This document shows positions 1-5,675 of a stretch of 8,584 nt of DNA, one piece after another; positions within the stretch are counted from its first letter, which is position 1, and each line of letters opens with the position of its first letter. This DNA is from an uncultured Bacteroidales bacterium (lineage in GTDB: Bacteria > Bacteroidota > Bacteroidia > Bacteroidales > Paludibacteraceae), in NCBI GenBank assembly GCA_937901025.1, contig CALCGR010000032.1, positions 1-8,584 on the forward strand, in the 5' to 3' direction. The notes under the pieces are model-generated. The model was not told where the DNA came from, made no database searches, and worked only from the letters and a program-made list of their open reading frames with translations. The position numbers and the translations under genes are program-made.

Positions 1-625
1 CCTTATCGTAGTGCAGCAAGATCTTCTCGCGAATAATCTCATTGACAAAGAACCGTGCGGGTTTGTCCGTCAACTGATCCTTGGGGAAGAACGGCGGGCA
101 CTCGGGCAGACTGACCTTGATTAGTTCAAAGAGTTGGCTGACACCAAAAGCCTCTTTTGCGGAGATGGGCATCACTGTCGCCTGCGGCAACAGACGCTGC
201 CAGTACTCGACGAGGCTATTGAGCGTGTCCTGCGTGGTGAGGTCAATCTTGTTAATCACTAAGATAACCTTCGTTCCCGCGGCGGACATCCGCTTCACTT
301 TCTCGAGGAAAGTCGAACAGTCTTCATTGCGGTCAGGCGTGTCTTGCACATCGGTGACGTAGAGCAACACGTCCGCATCCACTAAGGCCGAACGGGAGAA
401 CTCGAGCATCTGCTCCTGCAACTTATAGTTGGGTTGCAGCACACCCGGCGTGTCCGAAAACACCATCTGGAAGTCTTCCCCGTTGACGATACCTAAGATA
501 CGATGACGCGTGGTCTGCGCCTTTGAGGTGATGATAGATAAACGCTCCCCTACGAGAGCGTTCATCAAAGTGGATTTCCCGACATTGGGATTTCCGACTA
601 TATTAACAAATCCGGATCGATGCAC
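1..625 (-). CDS. era: GTPase Era, N-terminal 208 residues (3' end outside window)
   Basis: Era is a GTPase that binds 16S rRNA near its 3' end and helps 30S subunit maturation. The reverse-strand translation shows the full G-domain set: P-loop GNPNVGKST (residues 11-19), a TTR switch region near 38-40, DTPG (58-61), NKID (125-128) and SAK (155-157). The segment FFVNEIIREK (about 192-201) is where the link to the C-terminal KH domain begins. About 90 residues, mostly the KH domain, lie beyond the left edge; family length is near 300. The start is GTG at 625: an in-frame TAA lies two codons upstream, and the result (fMet-HRSGFVNIVGNPNVGKS) begins where Era proteins normally do. That TAA is also the stop of the barrel gene, 3 nt upstream, so era is probably translated by reinitiation on the same mRNA. 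No Shine-Dalgarno site is visible. Confidence 0.95.
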   Translation of the reverse strand, partial: MHRSGFVNIVGNPNVGKSTLMNALVGERLSIITSKAQTTRHRILGIVNGEDFQMVFSDTPGVLQPNYKLQEQMLEFSRSALVDADVLLYVTDVQDTPDRNEDCSTFLEKVKRMSAAGTKVILVINKIDLTTQDTLNSLVEYWQRLLPQATVMPISAKEAFGVSQLFELIKVSLPECPPFFPKDQLTDKPARFFVNEIIREKILLHYDK

Positions 626-628
626 GAC

Positions 629-1243
629 TTAGAATAAGTAACGAACACCAAGGCTGAAACCAAGCAGACCACCACCATAGAAACTAGCAGCGGTGCTGGA
701 GTTTTTCGTGCCGTCAGCATATTTGGTAGTAGTGGTACCCATGTAAACACCTACTTCGGGACGCCAATCGATGGAGAGCTCCAACGGGAACCAGAAATCA
801 TAAGCTACGCCAATGAAACCGGCTGCACCAACGTGACCACCAATATAAGATGTACCTGCTCCGTAATTAGCATTGCTACCAGCGAAGTTTACACCACCGG
901 CAGCACCAACACCCATAGCCCAGTTCCAAGAACCTTTATTGTTCCAAGGAATTTGCGTGTTGAAAGGATTAACCCAATCATAAGTAGCAAATAAACCAAC
1001 ACCAAGGCCGCCAATAATCTCAACATTAGCACCGCAGTCGATCATGTTACCATTCTTCAAACCGTGTTGATACGAGAAACCGAGGTTGTAACCGAGGTTA
1101 GCACCGATAGAACGGGGACTACCGCTCATGATTTGATCTTTTACTTCATTGTACGCACCTTTAACGTCCAATTTTTTGTCAGCTGCATTTACATAAGCAG
1201 CGCTCAGCATAGCCACAACGGCTAATAAGAAAACCTTTTTCAT
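629..1243 (-). CDS. Glycine-rich secreted protein, probable outer-membrane beta-barrel
   Basis: The 204-residue product begins with a typical signal peptide: a KK pair, a hydrophobic core and a likely cleavage after Val-Asn-Ala (about residue 20). The mature part is rich in glycine and aromatic residues in alternating amphipathic stretches, and it ends in GVRYLF. A C-terminal aromatic residue is the usual insertion signal of outer-membrane barrels. The size would suit a small barrel of about eight strands (inference). I recognise no named family, ligand or activity. It is preceded by an 81-nt A/T-rich spacer with no convincing promoter, and followed 3 nt later by era, so it probably shares an mRNA with era. 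Barrel topology is well supported; the role is unknown. Confidence 0.8.
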   Translation of the reverse strand: MKKVFLLAVVAMLSAAYVNAADKKLDVKGAYNEVKDQIMSGSPRSIGANLGYNLGFSYQHGLKNGNMIDCGANVEIIGGLGVGLFATYDWVNPFNTQIPWNNKGSWNWAMGVGAAGGVNFAGSNANYGAGTSYIGGHVGAAGFIGVAYDFWFPLELSIDWRPEVGVYMGTTTTKYADGTKNSSTAASFYGGGLLGFSLGVRYLF

Positions 1244-1290
1244 AATTTTAAAAGAAAATTAAGTTTGTTAATAATAAAGTATTTATTTAA

Positions 1291-1312
1291 AAAAAACACT
1301 TGAATGTTTTTT
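1291..1312 (-). terminator. Weak A/T-stem terminator-like hairpin between the two barrel genes
   Basis: An 8-bp perfect stem (1291-1298 with 1305-1312) closes a 6-nt loop, in the 81-nt spacer after the stop at 1325. In the minus-strand RNA the 3' arm ends in six U, with two more U following. The stem has only one G-C pair, so any termination would be partial. The structure is nearly symmetric in both strands. It could equally be chance in A/T-rich DNA. Confidence 0.3.
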
Positions 1313-1324
1313 ATTTCAATTCGA

Positions 1325-2101
1325 TTATCCACCGATGCGAACACCAATCTTCAAGAATACGTTGTTGTTAACTTTAATGTTGGCATCCTCTTCGTACGTG
1401 GTCATCTCATAACCGGCAGATACACAAATCTTATCGATATCTGCACCTACAGCGGCGTGCAAGTAGAAACCGCCCTTTTTATTGCGATAACTCATCTTGT
1501 CACCACTGACCTTGAGGTTGTCTAAATCTAATGTCTTCAAGTTCTCCTCACCCAAATCCTCAACCAGCGGGGATTTAAGCGTAATCCAATCCTTGATATA
1601 TCCACCAATGGCTGCATCAAAGTACGGGCAAATACCGGTACTCGAAGGGATATAAATCTTAAAGTCTCCGTAGATAGGAATATAAGCATCCGTTATATGG
1701 ATAATGTAGTTGTTCCCGCTAGGACTGAGGATCTTCGAGTCAAACTTACCGAAGTCCGCTCCAAGTTGGGCACCCACACCGATAAAATAAGCATTATTGA
1801 TGCGTACACCTAAATCTACGTTCACGGCCGGACCTCCGGAGATGTTCTTGTTTCCTCCATAGGATTTGCCATAATATTTGACACTGGGTTGAGTACCCCA
1901 ATGAACGCGACCCGAAATATCTACGTTTGCTTGGAAAGCAACCTTGGTTTGTACAACTTCTCCCCTCGCTTCAGCCTGCTTGCGTTGCGCTGCGTTCTCT
2001 GCGGCTGCGGCTTGAAGATATTGAATGCCGGTAGAAAGATTTTGTGCACTAGCCGCAAAACTGAGGGCTAAGACAGATACAAGAATGAATAACTTTTTCA
2101 T
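1325..2101 (-). CDS. Secreted beta-barrel-type outer-membrane protein, 258 aa
   Basis: The reading frame is open far upstream, but the real start is ATG at 2101 (MKKLFILVSV...), or possibly the Met-His-Met start at 2107. Either places a signal peptide at the N-terminus, with cleavage likely after Ala-Ser-Ala, leaving Gln20 first. Residues about 28-45 are Ala/Glu/Gln/Lys/Arg-rich and probably helical. The rest alternates short hydrophobic and polar stretches with many Gly and aromatic residues, as in the porin-like or PorT-like barrels common in this phylum. The last strand reads FLKIGVRIGG, so the usual terminal aromatic residue is absent. A well-formed promoter lies 32 nt upstream of the ATG. 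The next gene on this strand is another barrel-type protein. Ligand and function are unknown. Confidence 0.8.
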   Translation of the reverse strand: MKKLFILVSVLALSFAASAQNLSTGIQYLQAAAAENAAQRKQAEARGEVVQTKVAFQANVDISGRVHWGTQPSVKYYGKSYGGNKNISGGPAVNVDLGVRINNAYFIGVGAQLGADFGKFDSKILSPSGNNYIIHITDAYIPIYGDFKIYIPSSTGICPYFDAAIGGYIKDWITLKSPLVEDLGEENLKTLDLDNLKVSGDKMSYRNKKGGFYLHAAVGADIDKICVSAGYEMTTYEEDANIKVNNNVFLKIGVRIGG

Positions 2102-2132
2102 ATGCATAAATAATTTGTTTACAAAAACGCTG

Positions 2133-2164
2133 CAAAGATACAACAAAATTTTGATATGAGCAAA
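2133..2164 (-). promoter_or_regulatory. Bacteroidota-type promoter for the 258-aa barrel gene
   Basis: On the minus strand, TTTG (2164-2161) and TATCTTTG (2140-2133) are separated by exactly 20 nt. This matches the Bacteroidota -33 TTTG / -7 TAnnTTTG consensus. Transcription should start near 2128, giving a leader of about 27 nt before the ATG at 2101. It is divergent from the holA promoter, with the two -33 boxes 35 nt apart. Confidence 0.82.
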
Positions 2165-2199
2165 TTTTTCATTAAAAAAAATAAAAAAAGCAACTAAAG

Positions 2200-2231
2200 T
2201 TTGCATATTTCCAATATTTTTTGTAATTTTG
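2200..2231 (+). promoter_or_regulatory. Bacteroidota-type promoter for holA-metK-lspA operon
   Basis: TTTG (2200-2203) and TAATTTTG (2224-2231) are separated by 20 nt, a full match to the phylum consensus. The -7 box ends only 8 nt before the holA ATG at 2240, so the expected start point (about 2235-2238) leaves a leader of only a few nucleotides. Confidence 0.85.
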
Positions 2232-2239
2232 CACCCCAA

Positions 2240-3262
2240 ATGACGTACGACCAAGTCATATTGCAACTCAAACAGGGGAATTTTGCCCCTATCTATGTCC
2301 TCCACGGCGAGGAATCTTACTACATAGACCAGGTGTGCGACTATATCGAACACAACGTGCTGGATGAGATGGCGCGGGAGTTCGATCAGACCATTGTTTA
2401 TGGTAAAGACCTGCAAGGAGGCGATATCGCTTCCGCCATCGCGGCAGCGCGCGGATTTGCTATGATGGGCGGGAAAAAAGTGGTCATCGTCAAGGAAGCT
2501 CAAACGATAAAAAAATGGGAAGCCCTCGGCCTTTATGCCGAGAACCCGCAACCGGATTCCCTCCTCGTCATCTGTTATAAATACGGCAATCCCGATAAAC
2601 GCCTCAATGTGTGGAAGAAAGTCGAAGCTGCCGGAGGCGTTATGATGCCCTCCGCCAAGATCCCCGACTACCAACTCGAGAAATGGGTTCGGGAGTATTT
2701 AAAGTGTAGAGTGGAGAGTTTAGCGTTGAGCGTGGATGAACGGGTGCCCAAGTTATTGGCGGATTATATTGGCTCGGACCTCACCGGTATCGCCGGAGCG
2801 GTAGATAAACTGCTGACGGGGCGTCCCGCAGAGAGTAAGGTCATTGATACGGCCCTCGTGGAGCGAAACATAGGAATCTCCAAGGACTACAATGTGTTTG
2901 AACTGCAAGACGCCCTCATCAAAGGTAACGTGGAGAAAGCCAACCGTATTACCCAATATTTCGCCACGAGCAAAGACCACCCGATGGTCAAAGAGTTGGG
3001 TATCCTCTATAACTTCTTTGCCAACCTGATGATCTACCACTATCTGCCCGATAAGTCGGAGCGCGCGGCCGCACCCGCGTTGGGGTGCAATCCGTTCTTT
3101 GTTAAAGACTATGCCGCGGCAGCCAGACGCTTCTCCGCCGGCAAGACCTTTAATATCATCGGGTATTTCCGCGAAACGGATGCCCGCCTCAAAGGAATAA
3201 ATAACCCTTCCGCTAAGGACGAAGACCTATGGAAGGAACTGATATATAAGATATTACATTAA
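2240..3262 (+). CDS. holA: DNA polymerase III subunit delta (clamp loader)
   Basis: Delta is the clamp-loader subunit that opens the sliding clamp during replication. The 340-residue product is the usual length and carries family hallmarks: an N-terminal YVLHGEESYYIDQ segment (about 18-30), the central LLADYIGSDLTGIAGAVDKLL block that starts domain II, and a C-terminal helical domain ending in DEDLWKELIYKIL. The start is ATG 2240. The frame stays open back to a TTG at 2201, but that codon lies inside the promoter and would add residues foreign to the family. Its stop overlaps the metK start by one base (TAATG). Residues about 154-165 are encoded by a 7-nt-period repeat and look a few residues longer than family members I remember. 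Confidence 0.93.
   Translation: MTYDQVILQLKQGNFAPIYVLHGEESYYIDQVCDYIEHNVLDEMAREFDQTIVYGKDLQGGDIASAIAAARGFAMMGGKKVVIVKEAQTIKKWEALGLYAENPQPDSLLVICYKYGNPDKRLNVWKKVEAAGGVMMPSAKIPDYQLEKWVREYLKCRVESLALSVDERVPKLLADYIGSDLTGIAGAVDKLLTGRPAESKVIDTALVERNIGISKDYNVFELQDALIKGNVEKANRITQYFATSKDHPMVKELGILYNFFANLMIYHYLPDKSERAAAPALGCNPFFVKDYAAAARRFSAGKTFNIIGYFRETDARLKGINNPSAKDEDLWKELIYKILH
2701..2735 (+). repeat. Five tandem 7-nt units inside holA
   Basis: Five consecutive heptamers start at 2701, 2708, 2715, 2722 and 2729. All fit A-[AG]-[AC]-G-T-[GT]-[GT]; the first is AAAGTGT and the second AGAGTGG. Positions 1, 4 and 5 of the unit are invariant. The same unit occurs inverted in the rpsB-tsf spacer (7469-7503). 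The period is not a multiple of three, so the protein (Leu-Lys-Cys-Arg-Val-Glu-Ser...) does not repeat. Confidence 0.7.
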
Positions 3263-4509
3263 TGAACAAACATTATCTTTTTACATCGGAATCCGTATCC
3301 GAAGGACACCCCGATAAGGTGGCGGACCAAATCAGTGATGCTGTCTTAGACCACTTTTTAGCCTTAGACCCCCAATCCCACGTGGCTTGCGAAACGATGG
3401 TAACCACCGGCCAGGTGATTGTAGCCGGCGAAGTAAAGTCCAATCGTTATGTCGATGTGCCTTCGGTTGTTCGTAAAACCATCGCAAAAATCGGGTACAC
3501 CAAGGCGGAGTATCAGTTTGATGCCGATAGTTGTGGTATCTTAACTGCCCTTCATGAGCAGTCCGCCGATATCGACCAAGGCGTTAGCCGTAAGGGTAAA
3601 CTGAATCAGGGTGCCGGCGACCAGGGAATGATGTTCGGCTATGCCGTCAACGAAACGGAGAGTTTGATGCCCCTCACCCTCGACCTTGCCCACACCTTAG
3701 TATATACACTCGCGCGTATACGTAAAGAGGGAAAACAAATGACGTACCTCCGTCCGGACGCGAAATCGCAAGTGACCATCGAATATAACGAACACAACGA
3801 ACCGATTCGCCTCGATACCATCGTTCTGTCTACGCAGCACGACCCGAACGTGAGTCAACAGCAGATCAAAGAGGACATTATCAATATCCTCCTTCCGCGC
3901 GTAGCTAAACGCGATGCCCGCTATAGCCAATTGCTACAGGATGACTTTAAACTCTTTGTCAATCCCACGGGGAACTTCGTTATTGGCGGACCTCACGGGG
4001 ATACCGGCTTGACGGGGCGAAAGATTATTGTCGATACCTATGGGGGTCGGGGTGCCCACGGTGGTGGTGCTTTCTCGGGCAAAGACCCGTCGAAGGTGGA
4101 CCGTTCGGCAGCCTATGCCGCTCGTTGGATAGCGAAAAACATGGTAGCCGCCGGAGTCGCTAAACAAATGCTCGTTCAAGTGAGTTACGCCATCGGTATT
4201 GCTCAACCCGTCAGCATCTGCGTCAATACGTTTGGTACTGCGCTCCCGGGCTTATCCGATGCTGCTATCGCTAAAAAGATTAAACAACTCTTTGACCTTC
4301 GTCCGGGGGCTATCGAAAAAGCCCTTAAGCTCAGACAACCTATCTATGAGGAATCCGCGCGTTACGGACACATGGGTCGAACCCCCGAAGTGGTGACCAA
4401 GACGTTCATCAACGGCAATGGGCAACCCTTCGAACAACAAGTGGAACTGTTTACGTGGGAGAAACTCGACCGCGTTAACGATATAAAACAAGCCTTTCAT
4501 ATCGCATGA
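3262..4509 (+). CDS. metK: S-adenosylmethionine synthase (methionine adenosyltransferase)
   Basis: This cytoplasmic enzyme makes S-adenosylmethionine from methionine and ATP, releasing phosphate and pyrophosphate. The 415-residue product is full length. It shows the N-terminal FTSESVSEGHPDK motif (GHPDK at 15-19, with the active-site His), the signature GAGDQG (117-122), the glycine-rich stretch GGPHGDTGLTGRK (242-254) and the second signature GGGAFSGKD (267-275) followed by KVDRS. The start ATG shares its A with the holA stop codon, and the 3' end overlaps lspA by four bases (ATGA). Both junctions point to coupled translation within one operon. No SAM riboswitch precedes it, as expected for an internal operon gene. 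Confidence 0.98.
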   Translation: MNKHYLFTSESVSEGHPDKVADQISDAVLDHFLALDPQSHVACETMVTTGQVIVAGEVKSNRYVDVPSVVRKTIAKIGYTKAEYQFDADSCGILTALHEQSADIDQGVSRKGKLNQGAGDQGMMFGYAVNETESLMPLTLDLAHTLVYTLARIRKEGKQMTYLRPDAKSQVTIEYNEHNEPIRLDTIVLSTQHDPNVSQQQIKEDIINILLPRVAKRDARYSQLLQDDFKLFVNPTGNFVIGGPHGDTGLTGRKIIVDTYGGRGAHGGGAFSGKDPSKVDRSAAYAARWIAKNMVAAGVAKQMLVQVSYAIGIAQPVSICVNTFGTALPGLSDAAIAKKIKQLFDLRPGAIEKALKLRQPIYEESARYGHMGRTPEVVTKTFINGNGQPFEQQVELFTWEKLDRVNDIKQAFHIA

Positions 4510-5090
4510 TGAAACAAACGACCAAAACATCCCTTTGGGTGAGTGCTATCATTATCGCATCCGTAGCAATTGATCAGGCCATCAAACTCTATATCCGAAC
4601 GCATTTCGCCTTAGGGGAGAGTTATCAGGTGACGCCGTGGTTCTACCTCTGTTTCGTAGAGAATGACGGTATGGCCTTCGGCATCGAGTGGTTCAGTAAG
4701 ATAGCTCTTACCCTCTTCCGCATCGCGGCGGTCGGTGTGCTGGGCTGGTATATACACCAACTCATCCTATCATACAGCAATAGCGATCGTTCAGCGCAGC
4801 GGTCGTGCAGGCGCAGCCGGTCGTATATCGCTTTGGTTGCTCTTGTTACTGCCGGTGCGATAGGCAACATTATCGATTGCGTTTGCTATGGCAAACTCTT
4901 TGGCTATGCCGGTTGGTTCTATGGCAAGGTGGTCGATATGTTCTATTTCCCGCTCATTACCAATCGGGCAGGGGAGTGTATCTTCTTCCGACCGGTCTTT
5001 AACTTTGCGGATAGTTGTATCACGGTAGCGGTCATCGTGATTATCCTCTTCTTTAGAAAAGAATTGAATCAAAGCCTTGAAAAGAAGTAG
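4506..5090 (+). CDS. lspA: Lipoprotein signal peptidase (signal peptidase II)
   Basis: LspA is an inner-membrane aspartyl protease that removes signal peptides from diacylated prolipoproteins. The 194-residue product shows four hydrophobic segments (about 11-28, 65-90, 107-124, 168-184). Conserved motifs are the N-terminal AIDQ (22-25), FVENDGMAFG (50-59), GNIID (120-124) and FNFAD (165-169). Asp124 and Asp169 are the predicted catalytic pair, with Asn121 and Asn166 alongside. The loop after the second membrane segment (about 91-106) is Arg/Ser-rich and should be cytoplasmic by the positive-inside rule. Its DNA holds a short direct repeat (4794-4806 and 4811-4824). ATG 4506 or the next codon, ATG 4509, may start; both lie in or beside the metK stop. 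The 3' end overlaps the next gene by 14 nt. Confidence 0.97.
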   Translation: MMKQTTKTSLWVSAIIIASVAIDQAIKLYIRTHFALGESYQVTPWFYLCFVENDGMAFGIEWFSKIALTLFRIAAVGVLGWYIHQLILSYSNSDRSAQRSCRRSRSYIALVALVTAGAIGNIIDCVCYGKLFGYAGWFYGKVVDMFYFPLITNRAGECIFFRPVFNFADSCITVAVIVIILFFRKELNQSLEKK

Positions 5091-5571
5091 TCTCTATATT
5101 ATTCTGCTAGCCCTATGCTTGATGGTGAGTTGTAGGTCTTCTCATCTCTCGCGTCAACAGATGGTGGATATCCTGGTTGACTTGCATCACGCGGACGCTA
5201 CCTTGGCTGCGGCCGGCTATAGCATAGGACACCATGAGGTGCAAAGCAAATGCTATTACTTGGTCCTCGAGAAACATGGTGTTACCCAGGCTCGGTTCGA
5301 TAGTTCCCTCGTTTGGTATACCCAACATCCGGAGCGGTTTGATAAGATCTATCCCAAGGTCGTTGCGCAGTTGGAACAAGACCTGAAAACCTGGGAAGAA
5401 GCCCATCCGTCTTTGGCGGAAGCAAAACCCGCTTATCAGCTGCCGGATTTAGAGCGAATCTTGTACCAAATGCGGTCCGGACTGGTGTTGAATTACTGGG
5501 AAACGGGTGAAAATTACAAAAAAATGCAAAAAAGTGAAGAAAAATTTGTGTATGTCAAAATAATTTTGTAA
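5077..5571 (+). CDS. DUF4296-type lipoprotein, 164 aa, TTG start
   Basis: The product begins with a short lipoprotein signal peptide: KRSS, a hydrophobic core, then Met-Val-Ser-Cys with Cys19 as lipidation site. The -3 residue is Met rather than the usual Leu. The region MVDILVDLHHADATLAAAG (29-47) and the following Tyr/His-rich helices match my memory of the DUF4296 family, which in Bacteroidota commonly sits beside lspA. Its function is unknown. TTG 5077 is chosen because the in-frame TGA at 5065-5067 is close upstream, no ATG or GTG lies between, and the next ATG (Met16) would destroy the signal peptide. The gene starts inside lspA. Its last codons and its TAA stop form the promoter of rplM. 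As a lipoprotein it should itself be an LspA substrate. Confidence 0.85.
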   Translation: MKRSSLYIILLALCLMVSCRSSHLSRQQMVDILVDLHHADATLAAAGYSIGHHEVQSKCYYLVLEKHGVTQARFDSSLVWYTQHPERFDKIYPKVVAQLEQDLKTWEEAHPSLAEAKPAYQLPDLERILYQMRSGLVLNYWETGENYKKMQKSEEKFVYVKIIL

Positions 5572-5576
5572 TTTTG
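5545..5576 (+). promoter_or_regulatory. Promoter of the rplM-rpsI-rpsB-tsf operon, inside the lipoprotein gene end
   Basis: TTTG (5545-5548), a 20-nt spacer and TAATTTTG (5569-5576) give a full match to the Bacteroidota consensus. The TAA that opens the -7 box is the stop codon of the lipoprotein gene. The 16 nt at 5564-5579 are identical to 2219-2234 at the holA promoter. The predicted start near 5581 gives a leader of about 95 nt. No terminator lies between the two operons, so read-through from upstream is also likely. Confidence 0.85.
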
Positions 5577-5605
5577 CACGCTTTTTTGAAAAAAACAAAC
5601 AACTC

Positions 5606-5657
5606 GTCATGCTGGGCAGTGGTTGTAAACAACGTAAATGATGTCTGTCGGCATGGC
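5606..5657 (+). promoter_or_regulatory. Structured rplM leader, probable ribosomal-protein autoregulatory element
   Basis: The rplM leader folds by eye into a long closing stem. Bases 5606-5612 (GTCATGC) pair with 5651-5657 (GCATGGC, one G-U pair). The stem continues through 5613-5615 with 5648-5650 and 5617-5619 with 5645-5647, with G5616 bulged. An inner hairpin has GTTG (5622-5625) pairing CAAC (5630-5633) around a TAAA loop. The stem ends 18 nt before the rplM ATG. Leaders of this sort let L13 or S9 repress their own operon. I recall a computationally predicted L13 leader class in Bacteroidia, but I have not compared this one with it. Confidence 0.6.
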
Positions 5658-5675
5658 CTTTAAAATTAATTTATA

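Noticed and set aside
81..362. 93-residue plus-strand reading frame at the left edge
   Set aside because: It lies antisense to era, whose minus-strand frame has clear GTPase motifs; the plus-strand translation has no recognisable domain.
1244..1324. Promoter for the 204-aa barrel gene in the 81-nt spacer
   Set aside because: On the minus strand there is no TTTG and only a distant -7 resemblance (TACTTTAT), so nothing beyond A/T-richness supports a promoter.
1304..1525. Plus-strand 73-residue frame over the barrel gene end
   Set aside because: Antisense shadow of the barrel coding region and of an A/T-rich spacer; no start context or domain.
2102..2674. N-terminal extension of the 258-aa barrel protein to 449 residues
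   Set aside because: The extra frame is antisense to holA and crosses both divergent promoters; a standard signal peptide begins at 2101.
3200..3262. SAM riboswitch controlling metK
   Set aside because: metK starts on the last base of the holA stop codon, so any element would have to lie inside holA coding sequence, and no such fold is apparent.
5581..5595. T6/A7 run as a terminator before rplM
   Set aside because: The T and A runs are separated by a single G, so a hairpin would have almost no loop and no G-C pairs; it sits at the predicted RNA start.
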